A stretch of 64,000 nucleotides of DNA from Legionella norrlandica (GCF_000770585.1 NZ_JNCF01000007.1:23428-87427), one strand, 5' to 3'. Numbered from the stretch's first letter, positions 9,149 through 18,367 are shown. Program-made: numbers and translations. The notes: generated from the letters alone by a model not told the origin.

Positions 9149-9685
9149 TTAAAGCGGCATTCCCATTCCTGGTCCTTCCCTTTCTGGCATTTTAAAATGG
9201 CTAAAATCTTCTTTTGATGCTTGGAATTCACCGCCTTGATAAACACTACCATTGCCATTGTATAATTTTCCATCGCCATTAGAATATGCGAGAACTTTAT
9301 TTGTAGCGCCATCAACAACAATAAAAGATCTATTTTTTTCAGCCTGATCTTTAAAGAAATTACTGGCAGCTTCTTGAGAAGGAAACGATAAATGAGTTTT
9401 CCCATCTTTTATTTCAGGTTCTTTATACCAACTTTCCTTACTATAAAGTTTTTTATAGTCTTCAATAATTGGATCCAGATCTTCACTTCTAACTTCAACC
9501 TCTTTGACAGGACCTCTTTTCTTTAATTCTTCTTCCATTTGCTGACTATTCATCTGCAAAAATTCCAGATATTTGTTCTCAAGCTTGATTCGCTCCAGCA
9601 TGTCCTTTTGATTTAAAACTTGCAGTTCTTCCTGTTTTTTCTTTAATTCAAGCAGTCTTTCAAGTTCTTTTTGCTTCGCACTCAT
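9149..9685 (-). CDS. Coiled-coil protein with a Legionella-type C-terminal module
   Basis: A 178-residue soluble protein. Residues 1-60 form a strongly charged coiled coil (KQKELERLLELKKKQEELQ...). Residues about 95-160 form a compact module (FPSQEAASNFFKDQAEKNRS, then VVDGATNKVLAYSNGDGKLY) that I associate from memory with C-terminal regions of Legionella secreted proteins. The tail is Gly/Pro/Met-rich (EREGPGMGMPL). The ATG at 9685 is preceded by GAGAGG at a good distance. No enzyme motif is visible. It stands alone between the unknown gene at 8334 and rtcB. An effector or effector-accessory role is inference from composition only. Confidence 0.6.
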   Translation of the reverse strand: MSAKQKELERLLELKKKQEELQVLNQKDMLERIKLENKYLEFLQMNSQQMEEELKKRGPVKEVEVRSEDLDPIIEDYKKLYSKESWYKEPEIKDGKTHLSFPSQEAASNFFKDQAEKNRSFIVVDGATNKVLAYSNGDGKLYNGNGSVYQGGEFQASKEDFSHFKMPEREGPGMGMPL

Positions 9686-9807
9686 TTTAAATACCTCTCA
9701 CTATCATTTGAACTAAATTTTAGATTAAAAATTTGACAAATCTTATTCTAAATTTAATTTTTTACAGATTCCTTACAATAATAGAAGAATTAATTTTCCA
9801 GGAGCTC

Positions 9808-11238
9808 CTAACCTTTAACACAGATAATAGGAATTAATTGAGCTACCTTTTTTGCCAATCCAGACTGCTCGGCAGCATCAACAATAGAATCAACATCCTT
9901 ATATGCTCCAGGAGCCTCTTCTGCAACGCCTCGATATGAGCCGCTGCGAATTAAAATCCCTTGTTGAGCCAATTTATCTATAATATCCCTTCCATTCCAT
10001 TTTTTCATAGCTTGATGCCGACTCATGGCACGACCAGCACCATGGCATGCGGAACTAAAAGATTTTTGTGCGGAGCTCTCTGTCCCTACCAATACATAAG
10101 AACTGGTCCCCATGCTGCCACCAATAATCACAGGTTGACCAATATGCGATATAGCTTTCGATAATTTGGGGTGACCAGGGCCTAAGGCACGAGTAGCACC
10201 TTTACGATGAACAAATAAGTGCTTTTGTTTGCCATCTATTTCATGGAGTTCTTCTTTGCAGGTATTATGTGACACATCATAAATAAGATCTATTTTGGTA
10301 CCAGGCAAAATATTCTGAAATACTTCTCTCATAAAATGAGTAATAATTTCCCTGTTAGCCAGCGCACAGTTAATTCCCGCCCGCATAGCCCCCAAATAAT
10401 GTTCTCCTAATTGCGACCGAATGGGAGCACAAGCCAGTTCCCTATCAATTAACTTAAAATTACGATGTTCTGCATCAATAACCATAGACCGAAGATAGTC
10501 TGTGCCAATTTGATGCCCTAATCCTCGAGAACCACAATGAATACTAACCACAATGTCCCCTTCTTGCAAATCTAAGGCATTGGCCGTTTCAGAAGAATAA
10601 ATTTGTTTCACTTCCTGAACTTCCAAGTAATGGTTACCTGAGCCTAAGGTACCCATTTCATTCTTTTGTCGTTTTTTGGCTTGTTCAGACACATAATCAG
10701 GAATAGCCCCTGCAGCACAGCCATGGTCTTCAATACGCTCTAAATCAGCAGGTTCACCGTAACCTTGTTTTACTGCCCATTGCGCACCACCTCTCATCAT
10801 ATCATCCAACTGTTTTATCGTGAGATGAATACCACTTCTGCTTCCTACACCAGCAGGAATATGTGCAAATAACGCGTCTGCGAGACTTGCCTTGACAGAT
10901 TCTAATTCGTCTCGCTTCAATCCAGTAGATAAGAGCCTGACACCACAAGAGATATCAAAGCCAACACCACCTGCCGAAATTACTCCCCCTTCATCTGGAT
11001 CAAAGGCAGCAACACCACCGATAGGAAAACCATATCCCCAATGCGCATCAGGCATGGCGTATGCAGCAGAAACAATTCCAGGCAAAGTTGCTACATTGGA
11101 TAATTGCTCATACACTTTCATATCCATGTCAAGAATCAGCTGTTCCGAAGCAAATAGAACCCCAGGAACCAGCATCTTCCCATGTCTTGGTATTTGCCAT
11201 TCAAAATCATTTATTTTCTTCAAAAGGCTCAAATCCAT
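9808..11238 (-). CDS. rtcB: RtcB-type RNA 3'-phosphate ligase
   Basis: A 476-residue RtcB protein, full length for the family. RtcB joins RNA 2',3'-cyclic phosphate or 3'-phosphate ends to 5'-OH ends, using GTP and Mn2+, in tRNA splicing or RNA repair. Visible motifs are MPDAHWGYGFPIGGVAAFD, a GGVGFDISCGVRLL metal-binding segment, GTLGSGNHYLEVQ, SIHCGSRGLGHQIGTDY, and SSACHGAGRAMSR, whose His is the guanylylated residue in the family. The ATG at 11238 is preceded by AAGGTG. The gene upstream encodes archease, the known RtcB activator, so the two form an RNA-repair unit. A perfect palindrome lies 26 bases before the start codon. I saw no RtcR-type sigma-54 promoter. Confidence 0.96.
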   Translation of the reverse strand: MDLSLLKKINDFEWQIPRHGKMLVPGVLFASEQLILDMDMKVYEQLSNVATLPGIVSAAYAMPDAHWGYGFPIGGVAAFDPDEGGVISAGGVGFDISCGVRLLSTGLKRDELESVKASLADALFAHIPAGVGSRSGIHLTIKQLDDMMRGGAQWAVKQGYGEPADLERIEDHGCAAGAIPDYVSEQAKKRQKNEMGTLGSGNHYLEVQEVKQIYSSETANALDLQEGDIVVSIHCGSRGLGHQIGTDYLRSMVIDAEHRNFKLIDRELACAPIRSQLGEHYLGAMRAGINCALANREIITHFMREVFQNILPGTKIDLIYDVSHNTCKEELHEIDGKQKHLFVHRKGATRALGPGHPKLSKAISHIGQPVIIGGSMGTSSYVLVGTESSAQKSFSSACHGAGRAMSRHQAMKKWNGRDIIDKLAQQGILIRSGSYRGVAEEAPGAYKDVDSIVDAAEQSGLAKKVAQLIPIICVKG

Positions 11239-11263
11239 TATTTTTTCACCTTAATCCTTATAA

Positions 11264-11280
11264 GATTAGGAGTCCTAATC
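11264..11280. promoter_or_regulatory. Perfect palindrome upstream of rtcB
   Basis: GATTAGGA-G-TCCTAATC is an 8-bp perfect inverted repeat around one base. It sits 26 bases upstream of the rtcB start and ten bases before the archease stop on the coding strand. It could be an operator, an mRNA hairpin tuning rtcB translation, or a processing site. No T tract follows, so it is not a clear terminator. Confidence 0.4.
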
Positions 11281-11289
11281 ATATAGATC

Positions 11290-12000
11290 CTATACATCCA
11301 CTACACACTGAGCAATCCAGGTGTTATTTTTTTTGTGTACTTTTAATTCAGTATAGGTAGCTCCTTTCACCTCGACAACTGGTTGATGTTTTTCTTGATT
11401 GATTTTTTCCCCTTTAATAGTAGCTTCCAGGTTTAATTCATCGCGTTTTATATGGAACTCACAAAATAACATATTATGAATTTGCATATTATAAATCACA
11501 GCATTTAACCAATCAGTAAAAAGAATTTCTTCATTAGGAGCTTCACAATGTATTTTTATCGATTTGATCGGCTTAATGCGTTCCGAATCAGTAATCACAT
11601 TAGTTAATGCCAATGCACCCATTTCAAAAGCATCGATAAGCGTAGGTCCCACTCCGCGTATTCCAATATCTGCCTCATGCGTAAAGTGTTCCCAGTATTT
11701 CTTTGGTAATAAGAGTTTTTTAGCTTCCGCTAATGATTGCAATTCCTTTTTGGTCTTCATTAGTATTTCTTTTTGCTCCAAGGGTAATTTTTTTCCAGCT
11801 CGGTTGATATAAAAATTCAGCATAGACATAGCGGATTGATAAGGAGTGCCTTTGCGCCTATTGCTCTTTAATGCGGAGTTCAACAAGGAAGCAGCAATTT
11901 TTTTAGGGTCATTCCAGGTAAATACTCCTTTCTCAAGATCAAGCGCATTACTCGTCTCTGTTATTTTTTGTGACCAATATGTTTTCCGCATTCCTTCCAT
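11290..12000 (-). CDS. Archease with N-terminal DUF3175 domain
   Basis: A 236-residue protein made of two parts. Residues about 5-85 match DUF3175 (KTYWSQKITETSNALDLEKG, then SPYQSAMSMLNFYINRAGK-type text here reading GTPYQSAMSMLNFYINRAGK). Residues about 100-236 are archease: YWEHFTHEADIGIRGVG carries the metal-binding Asp motif, followed by AFEMGALALTNVITD, FTDWLNAVIYN, and the C-terminal WIAQCVVDV with its conserved Asp. Archease speeds guanylylation and turnover of RtcB. Typical archeases are about 140 residues, so the N-terminal domain is an addition of unknown role. The start could be 12000 or 11991; neither has a good ribosome site. It lies 51 bases upstream of rtcB and is surely cotranscribed with it. 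Confidence 0.88.
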   Translation of the reverse strand: MEGMRKTYWSQKITETSNALDLEKGVFTWNDPKKIAASLLNSALKSNRRKGTPYQSAMSMLNFYINRAGKKLPLEQKEILMKTKKELQSLAEAKKLLLPKKYWEHFTHEADIGIRGVGPTLIDAFEMGALALTNVITDSERIKPIKSIKIHCEAPNEEILFTDWLNAVIYNMQIHNMLFCEFHIKRDELNLEATIKGEKINQEKHQPVVEVKGATYTELKVHKKNNTWIAQCVVDV

Positions 12001-12139
12001 AAGGTAAGTTTCAACATAGTATTAGTATAGCTATATTTCACACCTATTTTATTTGGAACGTAAACTTTACCTGAAGCCTCATCATTGCAAGTGCCCGCTA
12101 AACCGATGGGCTGGCGCAAGAATATCCCTAAACAATCTA

Positions 12140-13696
12140 TTAACCCAGCATATAGGTATTGGGAAGTTTCATTTCTCCAGTCACATTATCATTTACGACA
12201 ACCAACGACACTTCGTAAGTACCCGCAGACAAATCCTTGCGCAGAATAGTTCCAGAAAACCCCGCTAAATCAAGATGATTACCATCCTGCTTAAAAGCAA
12301 GGCTGACACTTTGTTTTTGTATTTTATTCATACTATAAAAATAGGTTTGAGACCCTGTTGCCAATTTTAAATACACCTCCCCCTTTCCAGCATCCAAACC
12401 AGGGATATAGGCCCATCCTTGTACAGTAATTTTATCCGGCTCAATCTTGAACTTATCAATTTGTCCATTCACTGCGAAAGCCTGTTTAGGGATCTTAGGA
12501 AAATTCACTTGATGTGCTGTGATTTGAAAATTGACCAGTGGATAGAGCAGATCACGCTCCACTTTTTCATATACAATAAGGTCAGGATGATATTTTTGAA
12601 TCAAATCAGACAAATTCCACGACGTATTCCCTGAATGAATACGTACAGTATTGTAGAAATCATTATGAAAATAAAAACTTAGAGACTCAGAAAAGCTATC
12701 GCCTATTAATAAACAGGTTTGTTTATTTTTTATGGCTTTATTAATATTTTCATATGGCGCAACAAGTATTACTCCATTGGGATTACCTTGGAAGTCTGTT
12801 AATTTAGTTTCTTTCCCAGCAATGTCTCGACCAAATAAATCTATTTTTAAATTCGAAACATCAGGAAGGGGGTTGTTTGATTTAATGTGTGTAAGTTGTA
12901 AAAAATTGGTGAGATCAGAATAGGTGGTTTGCCGACGTATAAAATTAAATTGCAATCGCCTGCTTTGCAGCCCTTTTTTCAGCATATAATCGGAGATCGC
13001 TTGATAAGCGGCATAAGCTCCAAGATAATTCCAATGGCTATCTCCTTTTAAATAAAGATCACCATACTGCTTACCAAGAATGTTTTTAGCTTCGATTTCT
13101 TTTTGTTTCAGATTAACAAAATCAATACCATTAGCTAACATAGCTTCCTGCAAAAGTTCCAGCCTATTTTTGCTGGAACCTTTATGAATATTATTTGGTA
13201 AATATTCAGGATAAATCTCCTGTTTGTCAGGAGCAATTGCGACCAAAAAGGGAATATTATTCTGACGTGCTAGATCATTCATCTGTTTTAAAACAGACAA
13301 CTTAAGAAGTATCTCTTCCTCTGTTGGTTTATTTTTCCCTGTGTATTGATCAATGGATGCTGCGTAATCATTGCCTAAAAATAACCATTCCTCCTTACCT
13401 AAAATAGCTTGTCCAGGCTTTATACTGGTACCTAATTTATAAACAACATTGCTCCAGAACTTGCTCAATGAGGTGATAAATAGAGCTCTATCAACAAACC
13501 AGTTTTCAATACCTTTAAAATCAGTACGACCAATTTTTTTAATATTGATAGGTGGCAGTTGATACGGCTCTCTATTTAAAAGAACTCTAACTTCTTCAGC
13601 TTTTTTTCCCAAAAACATACCAATCCCTGGTATAAAAATTATCAATAGAAAGGCAAAGATTACAAAATGGTCGGAAGCCTTGGAAAAAATGCGCAT
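12140..13696 (-). CDS. AlgX/AlgJ-like polysaccharide O-acetyltransferase
   Basis: About 518 residues. An N-terminal membrane anchor (FVIFAFLLIIFIPGIGMFLG) leads to a periplasmic SGNH-hydrolase-like domain of the AlgJ/AlgX/DltD type. Visible are GIENWFVDRALF, GKEEWLFLGNDY, PFLVAIAPDKQEIYPEYLP, the DSHWNYLGAYAAY motif (Asp-x-His pair) near residue 217, and LLIGDSFSESLSFYF with the catalytic Ser. Residues about 390-518 look like a beta-sandwich carbohydrate-binding module, as in AlgX. The frame extends to a TTG at 13702, but AGG eight bases before the ATG at 13696 favours that start. Only two bases separate it from the AlgI-like gene. Together they would acetylate an exported polysaccharide; no alginate genes are nearby, so the acceptor is unknown. 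Confidence 0.87.
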   Translation of the reverse strand: MRIFSKASDHFVIFAFLLIIFIPGIGMFLGKKAEEVRVLLNREPYQLPPINIKKIGRTDFKGIENWFVDRALFITSLSKFWSNVVYKLGTSIKPGQAILGKEEWLFLGNDYAASIDQYTGKNKPTEEEILLKLSVLKQMNDLARQNNIPFLVAIAPDKQEIYPEYLPNNIHKGSSKNRLELLQEAMLANGIDFVNLKQKEIEAKNILGKQYGDLYLKGDSHWNYLGAYAAYQAISDYMLKKGLQSRRLQFNFIRRQTTYSDLTNFLQLTHIKSNNPLPDVSNLKIDLFGRDIAGKETKLTDFQGNPNGVILVAPYENINKAIKNKQTCLLIGDSFSESLSFYFHNDFYNTVRIHSGNTSWNLSDLIQKYHPDLIVYEKVERDLLYPLVNFQITAHQVNFPKIPKQAFAVNGQIDKFKIEPDKITVQGWAYIPGLDAGKGEVYLKLATGSQTYFYSMNKIQKQSVSLAFKQDGNHLDLAGFSGTILRKDLSAGTYEVSLVVVNDNVTGEMKLPNTYMLG

Positions 13697-13698
13697 AA

Positions 13699-15120
13699 TC
13701 AAAACCTAAAATAAAGAAAAGGGTTATATGAATTAGTACTTAATAACAAAATGGAAATAAGTAAAACCAGTATACCCAAAGCATTGCTGGATTGTTTATA
13801 AGTCATAATCCAATTTTTGTTTCTTTTTAGAGTTAGGCTATCTTTTATCCTGTTATTCAATCCTAATGAAAGGATAATGCCAACAACCAAAGCAAAAACC
13901 AGGATAATATTGAGGCATCCGGCTATGATATCCAAGTTGAACTCAGTAGGAGCAAACATCGTTTTAATAAATTCAAATGCAGACTGAAGGTTTTCTTCCC
14001 GGAAAAACACCCAACCAATGATCACCACTAATAGAACATAACCATGACGAATGACTTTAGGTAATTGTTTTAAGAAATACCCAAAAGAGGTTCTCTCCAG
14101 GATAAGAAAAAAACCATGAAATAATCCCCAGATAATAAAAGTATAATTAGCACCATGCCACAAACCACACAAACCAAATACGATGATCAAGTTGATCTGC
14201 GTTTGAAATTTGGATTTATAGCTTCCGCCAAGAGGTATATAGAGATAATCCCGGAACCAACTGGATAATGAGATATGCCACTTCCGCCAAAATTCCTGAA
14301 TAGATAGAGCATTATATGGGAAATTGAAATTTTCTTTATATTTGAATCCAAACATCAAACCAAGACCTATCGCCATATCAGAATAGCCAGAAAAATCAAA
14401 GTAGATTTGTAAGGCATAGGCTATAGCACCAAGCCAGGCTACAACAAATGTGAGCTCATTTGTGGGTAGATAAAATACATAATCAGCAAGCTTCGCCACC
14501 TCATTGGCAATAAGCACTTTTTTTGCCAAACCAAAACAAAAACGCAAAATCCCATTACGAAGACCTGCTCGAGTTATGTATCGATGATAAAAAGAATGCC
14601 TTATGTCGGCATAACGAACTATTGGTCCTGCTACTAATTGAGGAAAAAACGACACATAACAAACGAAAGTAACAAAATTGTGCTCCGCCGGAACTTTTTT
14701 CCAATAAACATCAATAACATAACTCAACGCATGAAAAGTGTAAAAACTGATCCCCAAAGGCAATACTATCTTGCTGATCCCCATGATATTCAAATCGAAG
14801 ACACTATTCAGGGAATCAAGGAAAAAATTAAAGTATTTAAAATAGATTAGCATCGCAAGTGAGGCGGTTACGGAGGTCATTAAATAGATTTTTCGTTGTT
14901 TGGGGTTTTTACTGTTCTCAATAAACAAGCCACACAGATAATTTATAAAAATACAAGCCAGCATAATAAACATATGATCTTTCTCACCCCAATAATAAAA
15001 GGATAAGCTAAAGAGCATTAAAACAAAATTTTGCCACTTGATATGTTTTAGGCAAGCAAGATAAGTCAGGTTTAGGCACGGAAGAAATAAAAAAAGAAAT
15101 ATTAAAGATGAAAAAACCAT
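13699..15120 (-). CDS. AlgI-like MBOAT acyltransferase
   Basis: A 473-residue polytopic membrane O-acyltransferase of the AlgI/DltB/PatA group, normal family length with ten or more membrane helices. Family landmarks are PLGISFYTFHALSYVIDVYW, FFPQLVAGPIVRY, YFDFSGYSDMAIGLGLMFG, NFPYNALSIQEFWRKWHISLSSWFRDYLYIPLGG, and the catalytic His in GLCGLWHGANYTFIIWG. AlgI passes acetyl groups from the cytoplasm across the inner membrane to a periplasmic partner. The partner is the AlgX/AlgJ-like protein directly downstream, two bases away. The ATG at 15120 follows GGAG by five bases. The reaction class is sure, the polysaccharide is not. Confidence 0.93.
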   Translation of the reverse strand: MVFSSLIFLFLFLPCLNLTYLACLKHIKWQNFVLMLFSLSFYYWGEKDHMFIMLACIFINYLCGLFIENSKNPKQRKIYLMTSVTASLAMLIYFKYFNFFLDSLNSVFDLNIMGISKIVLPLGISFYTFHALSYVIDVYWKKVPAEHNFVTFVCYVSFFPQLVAGPIVRYADIRHSFYHRYITRAGLRNGILRFCFGLAKKVLIANEVAKLADYVFYLPTNELTFVVAWLGAIAYALQIYFDFSGYSDMAIGLGLMFGFKYKENFNFPYNALSIQEFWRKWHISLSSWFRDYLYIPLGGSYKSKFQTQINLIIVFGLCGLWHGANYTFIIWGLFHGFFLILERTSFGYFLKQLPKVIRHGYVLLVVIIGWVFFREENLQSAFEFIKTMFAPTEFNLDIIAGCLNIILVFALVVGIILSLGLNNRIKDSLTLKRNKNWIMTYKQSSNALGILVLLISILLLSTNSYNPFLYFRF

Positions 15121-15320
15121 TCTATCTCCGTGAAGGCTATTTGCTGAATTGATTCATTGTCTTAAATGTTAATAAAAACATTACGGTCATCAGTGAAACG
15201 CATTATAGGGAACTGTTATTCGTTGTGCAAATAGAACACGATAAAAAGACATTAGTAATACACAAGATAAGATATGATTTTTGGGAGACCAATATATCGA
15301 ACCATATGCCAAACGGGCAA

Positions 15321-15349
15321 GGAGCAAGCCAAGTTTCATGGTTTACTCC
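15321..15349 (-). terminator. Hairpin downstream of the alpha/beta hydrolase gene
   Basis: GGAG-C-AAGCCA, a seven-base loop, then TGGTTT-A-CTCC form an imperfect ten-pair stem with two wobble pairs. It lies 13 bases past the stop of the leftward gene ending at 15362, so it may be that gene's terminator. No clear T tract follows. Confidence 0.35.
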
Positions 15350-15361
15350 CCATGCGAATAT

Positions 15362-17116
15362 TTATCGTGCCATTTTTGCAATAGAACGCCGAGCAACTTC
15401 CCCGGCCTCATTACCTCGTATAGGAAGAACATGCATTTCATTCCCATCTTGCGTCATTTTTCTTACTGGCGTCGCACGATGTACCAAACCAATTGATTTT
15501 GATTTTTTCTTTGGATCTATATACTGATTACCCTGTTTATAGCAATAATTGGCTTTGGCATGACCATCTATATCAGGAGCAAACTGTCCTTTTTTAAAAT
15601 CAACAACCATCATTTTACGATAGCTATTCTCTTTAGGATAATTATTTTTTGCCTTCTCACCATAATAGCCACACTTAATCAGGTACCCTTCAAATTTTTT
15701 CTCCCACGAATCATGTAAACCACGCCTTAAAATAGCATCGTCAACTGGGTTTTTCTTTCGTCTTAAAATAAAATCAAAAAGCTCTTGGAAAAAGGTTCCC
15801 CTATGTTCTTTCCTGTATTTTTCTCTGTGTAACTTGGGAGAAATTATTACAGAATAATTCCGTTTATCTCTTGGCAAACTAAAAAAAGCCTTCCCAGTAT
15901 CCAAATCCCATTCTGACCCCCATGTTCCTAATTTAATCAAAGGAAGACAGAAAGTAGAAATTATTCGTGATAGGATATTATCTCCCAGGGCACGATTAAA
16001 AAAATCACGCCCAACTTGTGCTGTAGAAGCAAAAGTCCGAGATACATAGAGCCCACCTAAAGTTTGTTTTTCATTGAAATTGTCCTGCTTAGGCAATTTA
16101 TGGAAATGTGCCGCAACATGACTAGCAATACTCCCCCCCAGAGAAACACCATGCAAAACAATTTTCGAATGCGGAACGCCCTGATCAAGCAAAGATTGAA
16201 CTTGCGCAATACCCGCATCAATGAGATCTTGTGCAATCTCTACCTGTCCTTCACTATTTAATATTCCAGGGTAATTAAATTGAATTGCAGTGACAGGTAA
16301 ACCGTCTTTTTCATAACAGAGAAGGTTTTCAGCTACCATCTTATGGTCTTGCTGAAAACACCCGCTATTACCACTGAAATAGATTACATGAAGATGATCG
16401 TGGTTATTATGTAATTTAACCAAACTATTTGATGCAATCACGGTTTCGAGCTTAATATCATTTTTACGCAGTTGTATTTCAACTGGTTTTGATTTAAATC
16501 GAATAGCCCCTTCGCCATTTTTGTATACAGGTCTGTAGTCTCGTAGTGCTTTGTATTGTTTATGTAAAATACTATCAATAACAATAATTCCACGTTGGTT
16601 TATTGGATCTATGGTTGGTTTTTTTGAGCCAGCAGGAAAAATCAAAGGACCTAATGTTTTAGCTAAAACATTGGATGGAATGGTCTTATAATGTTTATTT
16701 TCCTTGTTTGCCGTATATGCTATGATTCGTCCAACAAGGCCGCCAATCAATTCAGTATCTAAAAGAAAATACCTTATAAACCACTTTAATTTATTTTTTG
16801 AGTCCTTAAATCCTTCAAAAGAGTTGCCACTTGCCATACTTGGAAATTTTATGTGCGAAAATAAAGTTGAAATATATGCATGTTGTTTGTTTAAAGAATC
16901 CTTTGTGATTTCTTGCTTATCTTGTATAATTTTTTTAGTGTTTAGAGTTTCATTACATTCTATTGCTTTTAGATAAAAACGCCCTTCTTTCCTGTAAAGT
17001 TTTGTTTCCTTATGTATGATTTGACCTTCTTTTTCTTTAGTGTATCGAATTGTAATATTATTATATGCCTGTATTTTATTGTAGATAATCTGAAATTCTT
17101 TAAAATTAATTGCCAT
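15362..17116 (-). CDS. Large alpha/beta hydrolase, Dot/Icm effector candidate
   Basis: The open frame begins at 17239, but GGAG six bases before the ATG at 17116 (MAINFKEFQIIYNK...) makes that the likely start, giving 584 residues. The second half has an alpha/beta hydrolase core: VIYFSGNSGCFQQDH (oxyanion strand and loop), AIQFNYPGIL, and the nucleophile elbow HGVSLGGSIASHVAAHFH. The N-terminal third is unique. A likely catalytic His lies near the C terminus (NEMHVLPIRGNEAG). There is no signal peptide. Size and lack of secretion signal fit Legionella lipase-like effectors such as the SidB/Sdb group, which is the alternative I would test first. Substrate unknown; effector status is inference. 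Confidence 0.7.
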   Translation of the reverse strand: MAINFKEFQIIYNKIQAYNNITIRYTKEKEGQIIHKETKLYRKEGRFYLKAIECNETLNTKKIIQDKQEITKDSLNKQHAYISTLFSHIKFPSMASGNSFEGFKDSKNKLKWFIRYFLLDTELIGGLVGRIIAYTANKENKHYKTIPSNVLAKTLGPLIFPAGSKKPTIDPINQRGIIVIDSILHKQYKALRDYRPVYKNGEGAIRFKSKPVEIQLRKNDIKLETVIASNSLVKLHNNHDHLHVIYFSGNSGCFQQDHKMVAENLLCYEKDGLPVTAIQFNYPGILNSEGQVEIAQDLIDAGIAQVQSLLDQGVPHSKIVLHGVSLGGSIASHVAAHFHKLPKQDNFNEKQTLGGLYVSRTFASTAQVGRDFFNRALGDNILSRIISTFCLPLIKLGTWGSEWDLDTGKAFFSLPRDKRNYSVIISPKLHREKYRKEHRGTFFQELFDFILRRKKNPVDDAILRRGLHDSWEKKFEGYLIKCGYYGEKAKNNYPKENSYRKMMVVDFKKGQFAPDIDGHAKANYCYKQGNQYIDPKKKSKSIGLVHRATPVRKMTQDGNEMHVLPIRGNEAGEVARRSIAKMAR

Positions 17117-17513
17117 TCTGAGCTCCACATAAATAATTCCTAAATTATATGGTGAAATACTTATTAAAATATTAATACCACTAATTTCACCGCAATAAGC
17201 CAACTTAATCGCGTGGTAAAAAGCTACCCACCACTTCATCGATAAATTATTAACCCTAGAAAAAGCAGTAAAATTCTGGCTGTGAATATCTAGATTACCT
17301 CTTAAGCGATTTATTTAAAATAGGCCCTACATGGGGGGACGAATTGAAGCACCGACCGATGTTTTCTGATGTTTAATGCCTAAATTGGGCACCCTTAGAG
17401 TGTCAGCACCCTAATCATCAATAAATAAATTAAATCGATGTTATATAAATAATATATTGTACTAATTAAAAAATATGGCTTATTTTGAACAGGTCATTCA
17501 CACAGGAGGTTAT

Positions 17514-18326
17514 ATGATGTTTAAGAAACTATCTGCTTTATTTTTATTTTCTTTGTTGTCTTGTTCATTTACAGCACAATCAGCTCATGCCAAGCCAACC
17601 ATAGTGCTCGTTCATGGTGCTCTTTTTACAAGTAATGGATGGTTTGAGGTACAAAGCCATCTCCAAAATGCAGGCTATAATGTCGTTACAATGGATGTTC
17701 CTGGAAGAGCTGACGATGGAATTGCCTACAAAGATGTCACACTTTTACGAGCAGTAGATAAAGTATGTCAGGTGGCAAATTTACAAAAAGGTTCAGTCGT
17801 ATTGGTAGGGCACAGTCAAGGTGGTGCGCTCATTACGCAAGCATTAAATAAATGCGGCAATAAAGTGAAGGGGTTGGCCTATGTAGCTGCTGTTGTACCA
17901 TTGAATGGCGAGAAAGCGTTCGATAGTTTAAGCTCAACAGATCAAGCCAATTTTGAAAAAGATGTTACTTTTGATGAAAATAATGCCGTATTTCTTCTAA
18001 ATTATGAGGGGCCAATTAAAGAAACATTTATGGCTGATGCAACGCCACAGCAATTTAATCGTGCTCTGCATAACATGGTTTCCGAACCCGCTAATATTGG
18101 AAATGAAGAACTTCATTACCCAGTTAATGTCTTTGAAGCGATGCCCAAATTTTATATTGAAACCACTGAGGATCAGATCGTTTCACTTCCAACGCAACGT
18201 CGCTTAGAAAGCAGAACCCATTTCAATAAAATTTATTCCATGCATACCAGCCACTCTCCCATGGTGTCCAAATCAAAAGAATTAGCTCATTATCTTATGG
18301 AAATTGTTGACTCACTATCCAGTTGA
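17514..18326 (+). CDS. Secreted alpha/beta hydrolase
   Basis: About 270 residues. An upstream in-frame ATG at 17475 exists, but GGAGG at 17505-17509 directs translation to the ATG pair at 17514/17517. A signal peptide (FKKLSALFLFSLLSCSFTAQ, cleavage likely after SAHA) sends it to the periplasm or beyond. The hydrolase core is complete: IVLVHGALFTSNGW (oxyanion loop), MDVPGRADD, VVLVGHSQGGALITQAL (nucleophile Ser), FYIETTEDQIVSLPTQR (acid region), and a C-terminal His in MHTSHSPMVSKSKEL. This arrangement is that of the small esterase group with plant methyl-esterases and pyrethroid hydrolases. The natural substrate is unknown. The gene stands alone with its own upstream region. Confidence 0.88.
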   Translation: MMFKKLSALFLFSLLSCSFTAQSAHAKPTIVLVHGALFTSNGWFEVQSHLQNAGYNVVTMDVPGRADDGIAYKDVTLLRAVDKVCQVANLQKGSVVLVGHSQGGALITQALNKCGNKVKGLAYVAAVVPLNGEKAFDSLSSTDQANFEKDVTFDENNAVFLLNYEGPIKETFMADATPQQFNRALHNMVSEPANIGNEELHYPVNVFEAMPKFYIETTEDQIVSLPTQRRLESRTHFNKIYSMHTSHSPMVSKSKELAHYLMEIVDSLSS

Positions 18327-18347
18327 TATATCAAACTCTTTTAAATC

Positions 18348-18367
18348 AGGGATTCTGAGGAATCCCT
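18348..18367. terminator. Hairpin between convergent genes
   Basis: AGGGATTC-TGAG-GAATCCCT is a perfect 8-bp stem with a four-base loop, 22 bases after the hydrolase stop and about 57 bases before the stop of the convergent L,D-transpeptidase gene. T tracts are weak on both sides, so it is a possible two-way terminator. Confidence 0.5.

Noticed and set aside
9142..9405. 87-codon frame opposite phase to the coiled-coil gene
   Set aside because: Same strand, shifted frame over a well-supported gene; composition is that of a shadow.
15225..15527. 100-codon plus-strand frame
   Set aside because: Most of it lies antisense to the alpha/beta hydrolase gene, with no ribosome site or recognisable motif.
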